Assembly: GCA_015179025.1 (NCBI GenBank)
Contig: WHUX01000099.1
Location: forward strand, 1 to 64,000
DNA length: 64,000 bases
From: Terfezia claveryi
Taxonomy: Eukaryota; Ascomycota; Pezizomycetes; Pezizales; Pezizaceae
Direction of reading: 5' to 3'
Position numbers and translations under genes: made by a program. Of this stretch, positions 11,640-21,864 are shown one piece after another (positions within the stretch are counted from its first letter, which is position 1; each line of letters begins with the position of its first letter). The notes beneath the pieces are model-generated. The model had not been told where the DNA came from and did no database searches. It saw nothing but the letters and a program-made list of their open reading frames with translations.

Positions 11640-12260
11640 CTGCGGATGCAGCTGATCAAGGAACACCATGATACCTAGCTGTGGTCATCCTGGAGTAGCT
11701 AAAAGTTGGAGCTGCTAGCTAGCAATATATATGGATTGACCAATGGAAGGAAGTGGAGCAGTACATACGGAATTGCCATGTCTACAAGCGTGCCAAACTC
11801 ACCTGCCACGCTCCGTATAGTATCCTGAAGCCCCTGGAAGTCCCAGAACAACCCTGGCAACAACTGACTATGACTTCATCACCGGATTGCCAGAAGACTT
11901 GAGATTCAACACCATCTTGATAGTAGTGGATCGATTAACGAAAATGAGGCATGTGATACCCTGTTGAGACACCTGCTCGGCCTCCGAATTGGCATCCCTC
12001 TACCTGGATAATATCTTCCATTACCATAGCCTCCCAGCGTCGATTGTCTCAGATCGTGGCCTTCAGTTCGTCGCCGACTTCTAGAAAACATTCTGTGAGC
12101 TGTTAGGTATTGAAGTACACCTGTCTATGGCATACCACCCTCAGACTGATGGCCAGTCAGAACATATGAATGCATCATGGAGCAATATCTGAGGGCGTAC
12201 ATCAATTACTAGCAGAATAACTGGGTTTATTGCTGGCCACTGCGAATTCTCCGCCAACAA
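11640..12260 (+). pseudogene. Integrase of the gypsy element
   Basis: An integrase N-terminal zinc-binding fragment (EHHDT, then GHPG) lies near 11660-11695. The core then reads DFITGLPE (about 11872-11896), and later VSDRGLQFVADF, a TAG at 12082-12084, KTFCELLG and AYHPQTDGQSE (12133-12163). These carry the integrase D and E positions. Another TAG at 12210-12212 stands where relatives have Gln. Confidence 0.85.
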
Positions 12261-12499
12261 CCACTTCTCTGAGACCTGAAGACCTCCCCATTCCTAGCCA
12301 ATTATGGCTGGCACCTCGGTTCGTAGACTCCCTGGCACCTCTGTGCAAGGCTAGGGAGAATGCCCCAGCTAAAGAGTTGCTACAGCAGATTTCTGAACTT
12401 CACTCTACCCTGAAAGTCGAGCTGGGATATGCGCAAGCTAGGCAAGCTGAATATGCCAATGGATTATGGTTGCCAGCCCTAAGTATCAGCCAGAGATAA

Positions 12500-12890
12500 G
12501 TGTGGCTCTCCAGCCAGCACTTCCGATGGAATGGCCATCTCACAAGCTCGACCACAAGTTCCTGGGTCCATTCGAGGTATTGGCTGCTATGGGTACTTAT
12601 GCCTACCGGTTGAAGTTCCGCAAGGACATTAAACACCACCCGGTTGTCCACGTATTGGAAGTTGAGCCTGCGGTAGATGACCCCTTCTAGGACAGAAGCA
12701 TCCCCCCCTCCTCCATGGTGGTCGAGGGTGAGGAGAGTGGGAGGTCGAAGAGGTATTGGATTTGAGGAAGAGGTACAGTCATCTGCAATACAAGGTCAAG
12801 TGGTTAGGGGACGAGGAGACTACTGGCAACCTGGGGAAGACTTGGAAAATACACAGGACTTGGTCACCCTGTTCCACCAATGATACTCGA
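12500..12890 (+). pseudogene. Integrase C-terminal and chromodomain remnant
   Basis: The words LDHKFLGPFEVL (about 12550-12585) and HPVVHVLEVEP are the GPY/F-type integrase tail of chromoviruses. Between about 12750 and 12885 two overlapping frames share a chromodomain: YKVKWLGDEET in one and GEDLENTQDLVTLFHQ in the other. A small indel therefore splits it. Chromodomains steer integration to histone-marked heterochromatin, which fits the transposon nest here. Confidence 0.8.
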
Positions 12891-13066
12891 GAAAGCCTCG
12901 CCCAGTTGAATAATGCTAAACCTTTTACATTCTTGTTGTTGTTTGGAGTTGGGGTTCTTGTTTCTACCCTTGTTGTTGTTTTCTGTATTGATTTTCTGTA
13001 TTGATTTTGCCAGTTATCGTGTCTAGGCCTCCTAGTTGCTGGAGCTCTAACCTAAAGGGGGAATAG

Positions 13067-13577
13067 TGTAACAACTGTGTGTTCAGTTGTCATCACCTGT
13101 GATCGCAGGTAATGGGTCATTGCCATTATTGTCTTTGTCATCACCTGCGATTGCAGATAATGGGTTATTGTTATCGTTACCTTGCTTGGCTTCCGAGATA
13201 GGAAAGCTTATTTCCCCCATTGCCCTGACCGAGTTATATATATATAGAGCCTGTCCCTCGTACTATCGTTGGATCCCCATCTAACGTCTTGTATACCCAA
13301 TATAGGACCTTGCTTCTCCCAGTGCTTGTGCACCTCCCTTGTGCACATCTTTGTCTCGTACAAACAACTCTGTAGTATAGCTGCTTCCCTTGACACATGC
13401 AGCAACTGCCTCCACATGTCTCGTGTCCCTTGCCTTCTGCCTCTCTCGCCCTCGCCCTTGCCCCTGTCCTAGCCCCTCCCCTAGTCACACACGTAGCGTT
13501 CCTACATGTGTGTTACCCTAACCCTGCCCTTGCCCCGCATACCCTTTGGTTGCCTTGTCCCCTGAGCCCATGTCACA
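13067..13577 (+). repeat. 3' LTR of the gypsy element
   Basis: This copy starts TGTAACAACTG and ends GTCACA. It is preceded by the purine tract and followed by the GTTAT duplication. Confidence 0.93.
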
Positions 13578-13617
13578 GTTATAAGGTAAATATGCATTCA
13601 TCAGATGGCAATACCTG

Positions 13618-15434
13618 TACCATCGCTTACCTAAGGATGACCGACCATAGTAGGTTGACCGGGGGAAAAGCACCCCTATTTTTGCACTAGTCTACTTGCA
13701 TCCCATGATACCATACAAGCAGGATAGCAAGAGACAATTGAGATCTATGGAAACAACTATGCTCTATAACATAGTTACCTTTACATCCTGGGAAAATCGA
13801 CCTAATGCCCCAATAAATACCCCTAGCAATATGACCTCCCCGAAAACTACCCCCCCCTCTCTCAACCCCCACCATAGGTAGAATATCAGGCAGGTGAGCC
13901 CACGAGCACTAGGAGGCCTTTACGAAGCATGTATATCCATCACAAATCAGTATTGAAGGGAGACTCTACAACGAGGCAAAACGGCGTTGTTTTAAATCGG
14001 AGTACTAACTTGCACAAAATAAGCAATTTCGAGACTATCATTATATCAATCAAATTCAGCATATTATGCCCTCCTCGCACTCCTCCTTTTAACCTCCCAC
14101 TCCAGAGCACCCTCAATACTCACGCAGAGGTCTCCAATAGCCCCAAAGTGGCCCCTCTCAAGGATTTCCTCCGCAATAACTACTGCGCCCTCCATACCCC
14201 CGTGATATCTTGAACATTGCATGGCTGGGCCCCATACCGGCTAGGAAATTACCTAGCATCTATATTAATACCAAATGAAGGAGTGTGCAAAATAGCAACA
14301 TTAGAAAGCCTCAACTCGGCTCCAAATGAGCAATTCTGAGAGCTCTCATTGAATTAACCAAATGCACCCCCAAAAAAACCCCACCGATAGCGCCTCAAGC
14401 CCCCCCCTCTCTCTGCAGTATTTTCTACACCCACACAGAGGTCTCTAATAGCCTTAGAAGTTCCAATACCCCCCATTTGGGCTCCAAGGTTTTTTTTTTT
14501 GTGGGATAAGGCTCTCAGCCCTTTCCCAGTTGTTTTAAATGTACTTAAGTATACCCAATCCTGATGCAGGGTACTGATTGAGCTACTGGATAGGACGCTA
14601 TGTTAGGTGCTATGTTAGATGCTAGCTATGTTAGATGCTATATTAGGCGCTATGTTAGGCGCTATGTTAGGCACTATGTTAGGCGCTATGTTAAGTGCTA
14701 GATTATACGTAAGTTATATAGTAGGTTAGACAGAGTTGGGTATTCAGGGATCTAGAGTATCTAGGTTAGATGCTAGACTGAATTCTAGGTTGGTTCATGT
14801 GCAGATGGCTGCTGTGAAGGGGTTGAAAGGCCTGGGAAGATGTGAGCATACTTGGTGACCGAAGTAACCTTTGGAGCCCAAGAAGGGGGGGCATTAGAGC
14901 TCCTAGAGCTTTTGGAGACCTCTGCGTGGGTATTGGGTATACTCTAGAGAGGGGGGGTAAAAAGGGGGAGTGCGAGCAGGGCATAATATGCTGAATTTGG
15001 TTGATATAATAATAGCCTTGAAATTGCCTGATTTTGCACAAGTTAGTACTCCGATTTAAAACAACGCCGTTTTGCCTCGTTGTAGAGTCTCCCTTCAATA
15101 CTGATTTGAGATGGATATACATACTTCGTAAAGGCCTCCTAGTGCTCGTGGGCTCACCCACCTGATATTCCGCTTATGGTAGGGGTTGAGAGAGGGGGGG
15201 GTAGTTTTCGGGGAGGTCATATTGCTAGGGGTATTTATTGGGGCATTAGGTCGATTTTCCCAGTACGTGAAGGTAACCATGTTGTAGAGCGTAGTTGTTT
15301 CCATAGATCTCAATTGTCTCTTGCTATCCTGCTTGTATGGTATCACGGGATGCAAGTAGACTAGTGCAAAAACAGGGGTGCTTTGCCCCCCAGTCAACCT
15401 ACCATTGTCGGTTATCCTTAGGTAAGCGATGGTA
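13618..15434. mobile_element. Fold-back/non-autonomous DNA element with ~530-bp terminal inverted repeats
   Basis: The left arm (13618 to about 14145) and the right arm (about 14900 to 15434) are near-identical inverted copies. The outermost word is TACCATCGCTTACC on the left and its complement on the right. If the first TA and last TA are target duplications, the termini are CCATCGCTTACC. About 0.75 kb lies between the arms and holds a further diverged partial copy (14250-14460) and a minisatellite of TTAGGCGCTATG units. No transposase motif is visible. It begins 40 bp after the gypsy 3' LTR. Its class is not certain. Confidence 0.75.
14585..14705. repeat. Minisatellite GCTATGTTAGGC
   Basis: About nine imperfect 12-bp units (GCTATGTTAGGC, with TAGATGCTATGT variants) lie head to tail in the spacer of the fold-back element. 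Confidence 0.8.
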
Positions 15435-15766
15435 TGTCTCAATAGAAATTATGTGGGACAACCTTCTGAATATTATGCCAGGGGGGAAAATACATGAAAA
15501 ACTTTCCTCCCCCTACTTAGGCACTATATGTAAATTAAAGTACTTATACTGCTAATGTGAGGAAAGATGAAACCGCTGAATAAACTACCATGCGGCTTAA
15601 GTAGGATAATCGGCTCATTTTATTAGTTGGAAGAAATGTCTTGCCCACTGGGGGGGGGGCTGCCCTACGTTTTTGTTAAATATTATTCTATAACGACTGT
15701 TTATATGTTGGGTGTACGCCAAGTCCTTGATATGTTTTCTTGGATCACAAGAACTAAACATACATA

Positions 15767-16290
15767 CAGTCACATGAAAAAAGTCTTCTGCAGAGAAGCG
15801 CGCAGCGCCAAGTCCGCGGCTTAAATTGCATGCATATCGCATATTCCATAAATATATGCATGTATATTCGCATATATGCATATATGAAACATGAACATAA
15901 AAAGGAAATCGCTAATATTTTATCTAAGAAACTCTTTACTGTCTGCTTATTTCTTCCAACGCGGACTGCAATTTCATCGAGTGGCATTTGACATTCCCAA
16001 TATGCCAGAATCTTGCCCTTCTCTAGATCTGACATTTCTCGCCGCTACTTAGTTAGAGGAATATTGGCTGACATCGCTGAGATAGTAGCACGCACTGGAC
16101 ACTTTACTAACCGTTGGCCATTAAATCTATACCCCTCTTTTACAACAGCATAGGTACTTATCGTGCTTTTATTGGGCGCTGCTGTGTGCTTTTATTGGGC
16201 GCTCTGCGTGCTTGCATTAGGCGCGGTCAGACATATGCAGCTAGCCGCGCACTGCGCGCTTGTCCGCAGAAGACTTTTTTCATGTGACTG
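15767..16290 (-). mobile_element. Tc1/mariner deletion derivative (MITE-like) with transposase HTH remnant
   Basis: The ends are inverted repeats of about 48 bp starting CAGTCACATGAAAAAAGTC. They are flanked by TA on both sides (15765-15766, 16291-16292), the usual Tc1/mariner target duplication. The minus strand holds an ATG at 16035 followed by about 40 residues: MSDLEKGKILAYWE, then MPLDEIAVRVGRNKQTVKSF. This is the first helix-turn-helix of Tc1-like transposases, which binds the terminal repeats. After it the frame runs into AT-rich noncoding sequence, and the second HTH and the DDE domain are missing. The 524-bp unit is therefore an internally deleted copy that could only move with help. 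Confidence 0.88.
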
Positions 16291-16986
16291 TATATACTAC
16301 TGTAAATTGGTAAATTGAAGTTGCTTTCCACCCCCCACTCTTTTTCGAGCAAGTACCATCTTTGTCTCCTCTTGCCAGAGATTAATTACAGGCCAGGGGT
16401 CATGTGATCAGAAAAGTTCACTCATGTAGCCAAAATATCAGAACTATTATTGAGATACTATGTCTAGGTAGTCGCACAACGGGGCAAGTACACTAAGTTG
16501 GGAGGGGGGAGGTCACGGGTTGCCTTAATCTTGGCGGCCGGGTTGCAAATGTATCTAATTATACCTGTATTATTATTAAATATTTATGGTATATATCGGC
16601 ATATCAGTATTCGGTATATCGATATACAACTACAGTTGCTCAACGGGGATATACGGTGCAGTACGAATAGGTACTCTCGCGGTCGCGCAAAAAGGAAGTG
16701 TAAATGAATGGTATAAGGTCACCCTGATGAAGAGCATATAAGCGACTGGATCGACAGAACACTGGCACAATAGCCATAACCTCGTAATCTTACATATACT
16801 GTACTGCTGCTCAACGGGATGGATATACTGCACTGCTCAACGACTTGTCCATCTGACTCAACTCCCGCAACATGAGAAGTAACCGTGATATATATAGCAA
16901 ACGCCTTGATTCTAAAAGCCTCTCTATGAAAGCAAAACACCTTCCATTCCCTCTATCAATAAAAAAGAAAACTGCGGAAACACAAT

Positions 16987-17856
16987 TCAGTCCTTGCTAT
17001 CTCTAGCCTTCATGTAATAATGCACCTCTTCCTTAACCACCGAGCGAATTTCTTTACCAATTTCGCCAATCTGTCGTTGTGCAGCCAACTCCAGCGCCAT
17101 CTTCAAGTTATCAAACTCGGACTTCATTTTCTGTTCTGATGCAGCGAAAGCTTTCTCTGTTTTCTGTTCTGATGCAGTGATAGCTTTCTCTGTTTTCTGT
17201 TCTGATGCAGTGATAGCTTTCTCTGTTTTCTGTTCTGATGCAGTGATAGATTTCTGTGTTCTCTGTTCTGATGCACTGATAGTTTTCTCTATTTTCTCCT
17301 CAAGATAGGCCCTCGTTTCAGTGTTATAGGACCTCATTTCATTATGTACTGAGACGTCGTAAATCATGACTTTGTAGCTCAACTATTGATGCAGATCTAT
17401 TAGCAGAACTCGCGAAACACAGTCCACTGGAAAACGTACCGTTCCCAACCCAAGTACAACCGTTCCAACTCCAAATGTTACTATTGACTTAATCCACCCT
17501 TCGATTCTTTTGAACCCATCATCAATAGACCTTCTAAGATATCCAAATTCCTTTTTACAAGTTAGCATGTGCCGAACTAATTGTGTTTGTTTGATCCATA
17601 CCGTTTCTATGATACCCACTCTTTCTACTAGAGTGAGAACCCTCGTTCCTTCAGGCTGTTCGATACCTTCCTGTAGGACATCGTCAACTATTCTCTTCTA
17701 CAAGGCCAACAATTTAGCATATCTCACTGAACCGTCCTTGAAAGTTCTACTTGCCTGTGAAGTGTGGCCAAAATAGCGAAAGTGCGGAGTGCCATGATGA
17801 CGGCTAAGAAGAAAGCCTCTATGGAAACGCAACTGGCGAGCTACATTGAGAGCCAT
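16987..17856 (-). CDS. Mitochondrial-type coiled-coil membrane protein with 11-residue repeats
   Basis: I model three exons on the minus strand: 17755-17856, 17440-17697 and 16987-17382. They give 251 residues. Both introns are 57 nt and keep frame: one uses a GC donor (CAG/GCAAGT), the other GTACGT with a TGCTAAT branch site. Each ends in TAG, so unspliced RNA stops in frame. The N-terminus is rich in Arg, Leu and aromatics with no early acid, like a mitochondrial presequence. Residues about 102-125 form one likely membrane helix. The C-terminal half has about five copies of an 11-residue unit (ITASEQKTEKA), a hendecad coiled coil. I do not recognise the family. The architecture suggests an organelle membrane protein with a coiled-coil stalk. 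The alternative is a pseudogene with two in-frame TAG stops. Confidence 0.6.
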
Positions 17857-19111
17857 GGCTTGTAGTTTTATTGGTTTTTGTATTTGTATGATGCAAGTTT
17901 GGGTCCTAAGTGAGAATGTAAAAGCTTGTGATTCTTAAGACTATGAATGAAATGAATATGGCTAACCTTAAGGTGATGAGAAAAGAGAGGATGGAGATTA
18001 TTTGGTGGACAGGGTGGAGGAGTTTCTCACCCGGTTGAATCTCTAATTCCGAAGGTAGAGAAGTTGAGGACATTCGAGGACATTCGAGGGGAGGCCCGAG
18101 AGGGCGTGGGGGTGGAAGTGATCTCAACCCATTGTTCCGTGGGTGTACCGAATCTTTTAAGACGAGGGAACGGGGCCGTCGCATGACATTAGGTCGAACC
18201 GACGTATAGAATTTTAAAAAAATAAAAATAAATGTTGTAAAACTACAGCAAGAATAAGTTCATATGCAGCGGAAGATTATTGCTGGTGTCTCTTGATATG
18301 TATTGACTTCTTCGATATAGACAGGACTTTTGAGTAGTTTAAATAAACCACAGCGAGAGCAGACAGCGAGAGCAGACAATAATGACGACACACAATAGTA
18401 AGGTCTGCAGGACAAAGGATAACAAAGAAGTTTGTGCAGAACAAAGAAGTTTGTGCAGAACAAAGAGCGAAGCATTAACAATCAAGTTGATCAACGAACA
18501 TTAGTGACGCAAGCATATACTAATAAAAACCTTTGGCTAACCTTAAGGTGACATCACGAGGTATTAGTAATATAGTACGGCATATGGTTACGGTAACCTA
18601 AGTAGGTACAGTACGAGACTAACTTGAGTATTGCTACCAAAAGGGAAAGAGGGATTTACTAGTCACGGGATACATATAACATTACAAGTGGCCAGACCGC
18701 ACTCCTGTAATAATTCTATTCTACGATAGAAATCTGTGACTACAGTACATATTCTGATGCATATTGCATTGCATTTATGCATTGCATGTCGCCCTAGCCT
18801 AGTTTGGGTGTACTGTAGAGTTTCGGCGGGGTCACCATGAGGTTCATATTCCTGTGAGTGGGAGCACAGCCTTTTTACACGCACTGAAGTCCTGTCTGCA
18901 GCGGCCTGGCCTATACTGACTCGGCCTCTTGATAACCCACCCTCACATCACCACCTCCCCAACAGCCCAGGTGCTCAATCCCCCCTCAGGGCCAGACAGC
19001 ACGCAACTGAGACCCCTCCTCCCAGAGTTCTTTGGACGGCGCAATTCGATTCTGTATACGTTATACCCCTTCATTACTGGAGCGATTGGAGAGCATCCCC
19101 CCCCGGGTGCA
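17857..19111. other. Spacer upstream of TRP1
   Basis: No gene is supported here. An 18-bp word TGGCTAACCTTAAGGTGA occurs at 17959-17976 and again at 18534-18551. Short direct repeats lie near 18345-18375 and 18424-18470. The promoters of the two flanking divergent genes must lie in this stretch, but I see no defined site. Confidence 0.5.
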
Positions 19112-21454
19112 ATGGCTCTCAGGATCCATGCCAACCCCGATGCTGGCCATGCGCCGCTGGAATCCGCCAGGAACGTTATCATGGTTGACAACTACGACTC
19201 CTTCACCTGGAACGTCTACCAATTCCTTACTCTTGAAGGCGCCAGCGTTACCGTGCACCGCAACGACAAGGTCACCTTACAAGAACTCATCGATGCGAAT
19301 CCCACACAGCTAGTGATTTCTCCTGGGCCTGGGCACCCAGATAGAGATGCTGGAGTGAGCAAAGATGCCATCAAGCACTTTGCGGGAAAGATCCCCGTGC
19401 TCGGTGTATGTATGGGAGAGTGAGTTCCCCCACCCCCCGCACTCTACATATGCTTACATACCTCCCAATCCATCTAGACAATGCATCTTCTCCGTCTTTG
19501 GCGGCAACGTCACCTACGCCGGCGAGATCGTCCACGGCAAAACCTCTCAAATCAAACATGACGGTCGTGGAATCTACCGCAACGTACCCCAAGACATCGC
19601 TGTAACTCGATACCACTCCCTCGCCGGGGCCCACGATACCCTCCCCAAGGTACTTGAGGTTACATCCTGGACTGGCTCTGGTGTGATCATGGGCGTGCGG
19701 CACAAGGAATTCACTGTTGAAGGAGTCCAGTACCATCCCGAGTCTATCCTCACCGAGGAAGGCCGACTCCTCATTCGGAACTTTCTCGAAATGAAGGGTG
19801 GCACGTGGAGGGAATGCAACGCCGGTCAGATCTCGCGAACTGTATCCCCTAGGCTACCGAAGCAGGAGCTGTCAATTCTGGATAAAATCTATGCCGACCG
19901 GAGAGCGAGGATTGCAGCGCAGAAGTTGGTTCCTTCCCAGCGGCCAGAGGATTTACAGCTTCAATATGACCTTGCCCTTGCCCCGCCATTGGTTGACTTT
20001 GCGGCTAGGCTTAGGCAAGTCGATACTAACGTCGCCCTGATGGCGGAAATCAAACGTGCTTCTCCATCGAAGGGCGATATCGATCTCAATGCCTCTGCCC
20101 CCCTCCAAGCAATTACCTACGCCCGCGCAGGCGCAGCTGGAATATCCGTTCTCACTGAGCCCCAGTGGTTTAAAGGTTCAATTGAGGACCTCCGCGCGGC
20201 TAGACAGGCTGTCGAAGGCATGCCCAATCGCCCCGCTATCCTAAGGAAGGAGTTTGTCTTTGACGAGTACCAGATCCTCGAAGCAAGACTCGCCGGTGCA
20301 GATACAGTGCTCCTCATTGTAAAAATGCTTGACCAGCCTGAGCTCGAGAGGCTGTACAAATTCAGTAAATCGCTCGGCATGGAGCCGTTGGTGGAGGTGA
20401 ATAACAAGGAGGAGATGAAGCGCGCATTGGCGGTTGGGTCCAGAGTCATTGGTGTGAATAATCGGGATTTACACTCCTTCAGGGTTGAGCTGGGCACGAC
20501 GAATGGGTTGGTGGGGATGGTGGATCCGGCGGAAGTCACGCTTTGCGCACTTAGCGGGATTGCGGCCAGGGAGGATGTCGAGAGGTATGAGAAGGAAGGT
20601 GTAAGTGCCATCCTCGTCGGGGAAACCCTCATGCGTGCGGGCAAGGACGTCGATAATTGCGTTAAGATGCTCCTCGGTGCACCGAAAACCTCTACCACGA
20701 CCTCCTCCACACCTTCACGATCCCCCCTCGTCAAAATCTGTGGCACCCGCACCGTCGAAGCCGCCAAAGTTGCCGTGGAGTCCGGCGCCGACATGGTCGG
20801 GCTCATCCTCGCCCCCAATACCAAACGCACCGTCGACCTCCCAACCGCCCTGTCCATCTCCTCCGTCGTCCACACTACTCCCAAACCCACACCCCTTCCT
20901 GCCTCCTCCTCTTCCTCCCTCTCACCTTCATCCGCAATCTCCTGGTTCCAACACACACCTCCCACGCATCTCAGGCACCCCACCCGCGCCCTCCTCGTCG
21001 GTGTCTTCCGCGACCAACCCCTCTCCGAAATCATCCGCCTTACCCACCTCCTCTCCCTCGACCTGATCCAGCTCCATGGCTCTGAGCCCCTCGAATTCGC
21101 GCGTCTCCTCCCCCGCCCCGTCATTAAAAAGTTCAACCCAAATGACACCCCGACTATGTACACACGCGGATACCATTCCAGCGCGCTGTTGGACTCGGGT
21201 ACAGGCGGCACGGGGGAGATGTTGGGTTTGAGTGAGGTGAAGAGGGCCGTGGGCGGGTTTATGAAGGAGGGGGGCGGGATTATGCTGGCGGGGGCCTGGA
21301 TGAGAAGAATGTGGGGAGGGTACTGGAGGAGGTAGGAGGCGGGGTGGTGGGGGTGGATGTCTCGAGTGGGGTGGAAAGTGGGGGAAGGCAGGATCTAAGG
21401 AAGATTAGGAGGTTTGTGTATACAGTGAAGGGGAGGGATGCTAGTGGATTGTGA
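19112..21454 (+). CDS. trpC: Trifunctional tryptophan biosynthesis protein (GATase / IGPS / PRAI)
   Basis: It joins three activities of tryptophan synthesis: the glutamine amidotransferase subunit of anthranilate synthase, indole-3-glycerol-phosphate synthase and phosphoribosylanthranilate isomerase. Exon 1 is 19112-19419, and a 58-nt intron (GTGAGT...TAG, 19420-19477) splits the codon before the amidotransferase CysGly region. Visible motifs are [26 protein letters not shown] (nucleophile Cys), VQYHPES, the IGPS word [15 protein letters not shown], and the PRAI start VKICGTRT. Order and length (about 760 residues) match fungal TrpC. Near the C-terminus the frame breaks at the G run 21290-21294. 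Read as is, the protein stops at 21335. One frame over, the family's [11 protein letters not shown] and a normal end at 21452-21454 appear. A missing G in sequencing or a true frameshift are both possible. Confidence 0.93.
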
Positions 21455-21864
21455 TTCCGATTTGTGAGAGAGAAAGAGGGGGGGGGGAAGGGGGAGGGGT
21501 GTTTTGGGGGGAAGATATATCGAGTCGGTTTCGAAGACAACTTTTTCTTTTTTTTTATTGTCTCGAATCAAAGATCTGCATGTATTCATACTAACATGAT
21601 TGTAGAAGAATATATAAAAAAGTAATCTCAACTATGTATTACCCTGAATCCAACTTGTCAACTTCTATTATCATTACCCGTGCCGATACTTAATAACTCC
21701 AGCCAGCCAACAAACCTTACCTTTAGACGTTTGATCTCGCATTATTCATAATCCCAATCCGCTACCTTGCGAAAATCTATAAGATACATACGTTATGTAA
21801 TAAGAAGTAACACTCCTAAAACGGCTCTATCTCATCCAATTCGTCTCTAATCCTCCGCCTCCTC

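Larger units (their letters stand above)
5719..13577 (+). mobile_element. Ty3/gypsy (chromovirus-type) LTR retrotransposon, degenerate
   Basis: Two similar direct repeats of 512 and 511 bp begin TGTAACAAC and end in ACA. The 5-bp word GTTAT precedes the first (5714-5718) and follows the second (13578-13582), a target-site duplication. A purine tract (AAAGGGGGAATAG) abuts the 3' LTR, which fixes the plus orientation. Between the LTRs lie gag, protease, reverse transcriptase, RNase H, integrase and a chromodomain, in the Ty3/gypsy order. Stops and frame changes interrupt every domain. A separate 1.66-kb LTR element sits in gag, so the element before that insertion was about 6.2 kb. Confidence 0.93.

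Noticed and set aside
17906..18184. 92-residue minus-strand frame with hydrophobic end
   Set aside because: Composition is repetitive, there is no homologue I recognise, and it lies in a repeat-bearing spacer.
20117..21211. 364-codon open frame antisense to the TRP gene
   Set aside because: It mirrors a GC-skewed coding region, shows no domain and has no independent start or splice support.
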